From: Salinisphaera japonica YTM-1
GTDB taxonomy: Bacteria; Pseudomonadota; Gammaproteobacteria; Nevskiales; Salinisphaeraceae
Direction of reading: 5' to 3'
Length of the DNA: 64,000 bases
NCBI RefSeq assembly: GCF_003788585.1
Contig: NZ_AYKG01000045.1
Coordinates: forward strand, 1 to 64,000
The notes beneath the pieces were generated by a model that was given only the letters and a program-made list of their open reading frames with translations, was not told where the DNA came from and did not search any database. Below, one piece after another: positions 63,784-64,000 of this stretch (the first letter of the stretch is position 1; each line of letters starts with the position of its first letter). Made by a program: the position numbers and the translations under genes.

Positions 63784-64000
63784 ATGAAAACAAACGATAG
63801 CTTTACCTGTAACGAAGAAGCGATTTGGCTGACAGTTATTAGTGAGTTCTCACTCGTTGATCTGGGCACCTCGAAGGAGGCACACCACAGAGACGGACAA
63901 GGGGTGTTTTGCCGCGATATGGCTAGTGCCCTGATTTCAAGGCTGAAGCCGTCGGTCTGGCGCGATGGTCATCCGGCAGCGCGCGCACGGTCGTCCGCGA
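63784..64000 (+). CDS. 5' part of an unidentified gene, cut by the window end
   Basis: An open frame of 72 codons runs from ATG 63784 to the window edge without a stop. It opens MKTNDSFTCNEEAIWLTVIS and continues with a mildly basic, unrecognised sequence. No strong ribosome-binding site precedes it, but the 51-bp dyad array ends immediately before the ATG. It may be the gene that array controls, or a replication or regulatory gene of the island. Confidence 0.45.
   Translation, partial: MKTNDSFTCNEEAIWLTVISEFSLVDLGTSKEAHHRDGQGVFCRDMASALISRLKPSVWRDGHPAARARSSA

Overview
The window is bacterial DNA. The first ~25.7 kb is compact and GC-rich. It carries a conserved gammaproteobacterial gene set: tonB-exbB-exbD; folD; cysS; glyA-nrdR-ribD-ribE-ribH-nusB-thiL in one run; aspS-fmdB; ugd and a wbpE-type aminotransferase; and tRNA-Pro, -Glu, -Ala and -Val. 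Gene content and codon use fit a high-GC gammaproteobacterium, possibly Salinisphaera-like. The genus is a guess from style and was not tested.

Region by region: (1) 1-2.9 kb, a PHP phosphoesterase and the TonB energy-transduction operon behind a possible Fur-type palindrome. (2) 3.1-8.5 kb, an allantoin-use cluster: AllE, a GntR regulator, PuuE-type allantoinase, AllA, an NCS1 permease and a racemase homolog. No allantoate amidohydrolase is present. (3) 8.5-25.7 kb, housekeeping genes, plus a 1-kb-residue-scale beta-helix surface protein with an odd C-terminus. (4) From the 3' end of tRNA-Val (25,728) to the window end the DNA is accessory: lower GC, many broken IS elements, orphan genes, defence genes and an AlpA-type regulator. 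tRNA-Val is the natural candidate insertion point, but no integrase is visible.

The accessory region holds: a Panacea antitoxin with a small membrane protein (likely toxin-antitoxin pair), an SNase pseudogene broken by one stop codon, an SRAP/HMCES protein, a 2OG-oxygenase/exporter/methyltransferase trio, a Fic protein, and a biosynthetic cluster at 34.2-44.2 kb. That cluster has a freestanding adenylation domain whose specificity residues read as the threonine code, a freestanding carrier protein, and a SyrB2-like non-heme iron halogenase with the His-X-Ala motif. It also has a type II thioesterase, an AlaX-type tRNA-editing protein, aspartate-semialdehyde dehydrogenase, a CysK-like PLP enzyme, a CysE-like acetyltransferase, two exporters and a divergent LysR regulator. 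I infer that it makes a free chlorinated threonine-type amino acid (4-chlorothreonine or a derivative). Editing of mischarged tRNA would protect the producer.

After a belt of degenerate IS3-family and ISL3 elements (44.4-52.5 kb) come a type II CBASS operon (53.8-58.6 kb: Cap15-like effector, Cap2, CD-NTase, divergent CapW; no Cap3 in the window) and a MmeI-type single-chain restriction-modification enzyme (59.4-62.8 kb). The last kilobase has no firm gene but carries strong regulatory-looking structure. There are three copies of a 20-bp palindrome, then four 26-bp dyads repeated every 51 bp, ending directly at the ATG of a gene that runs off the window.
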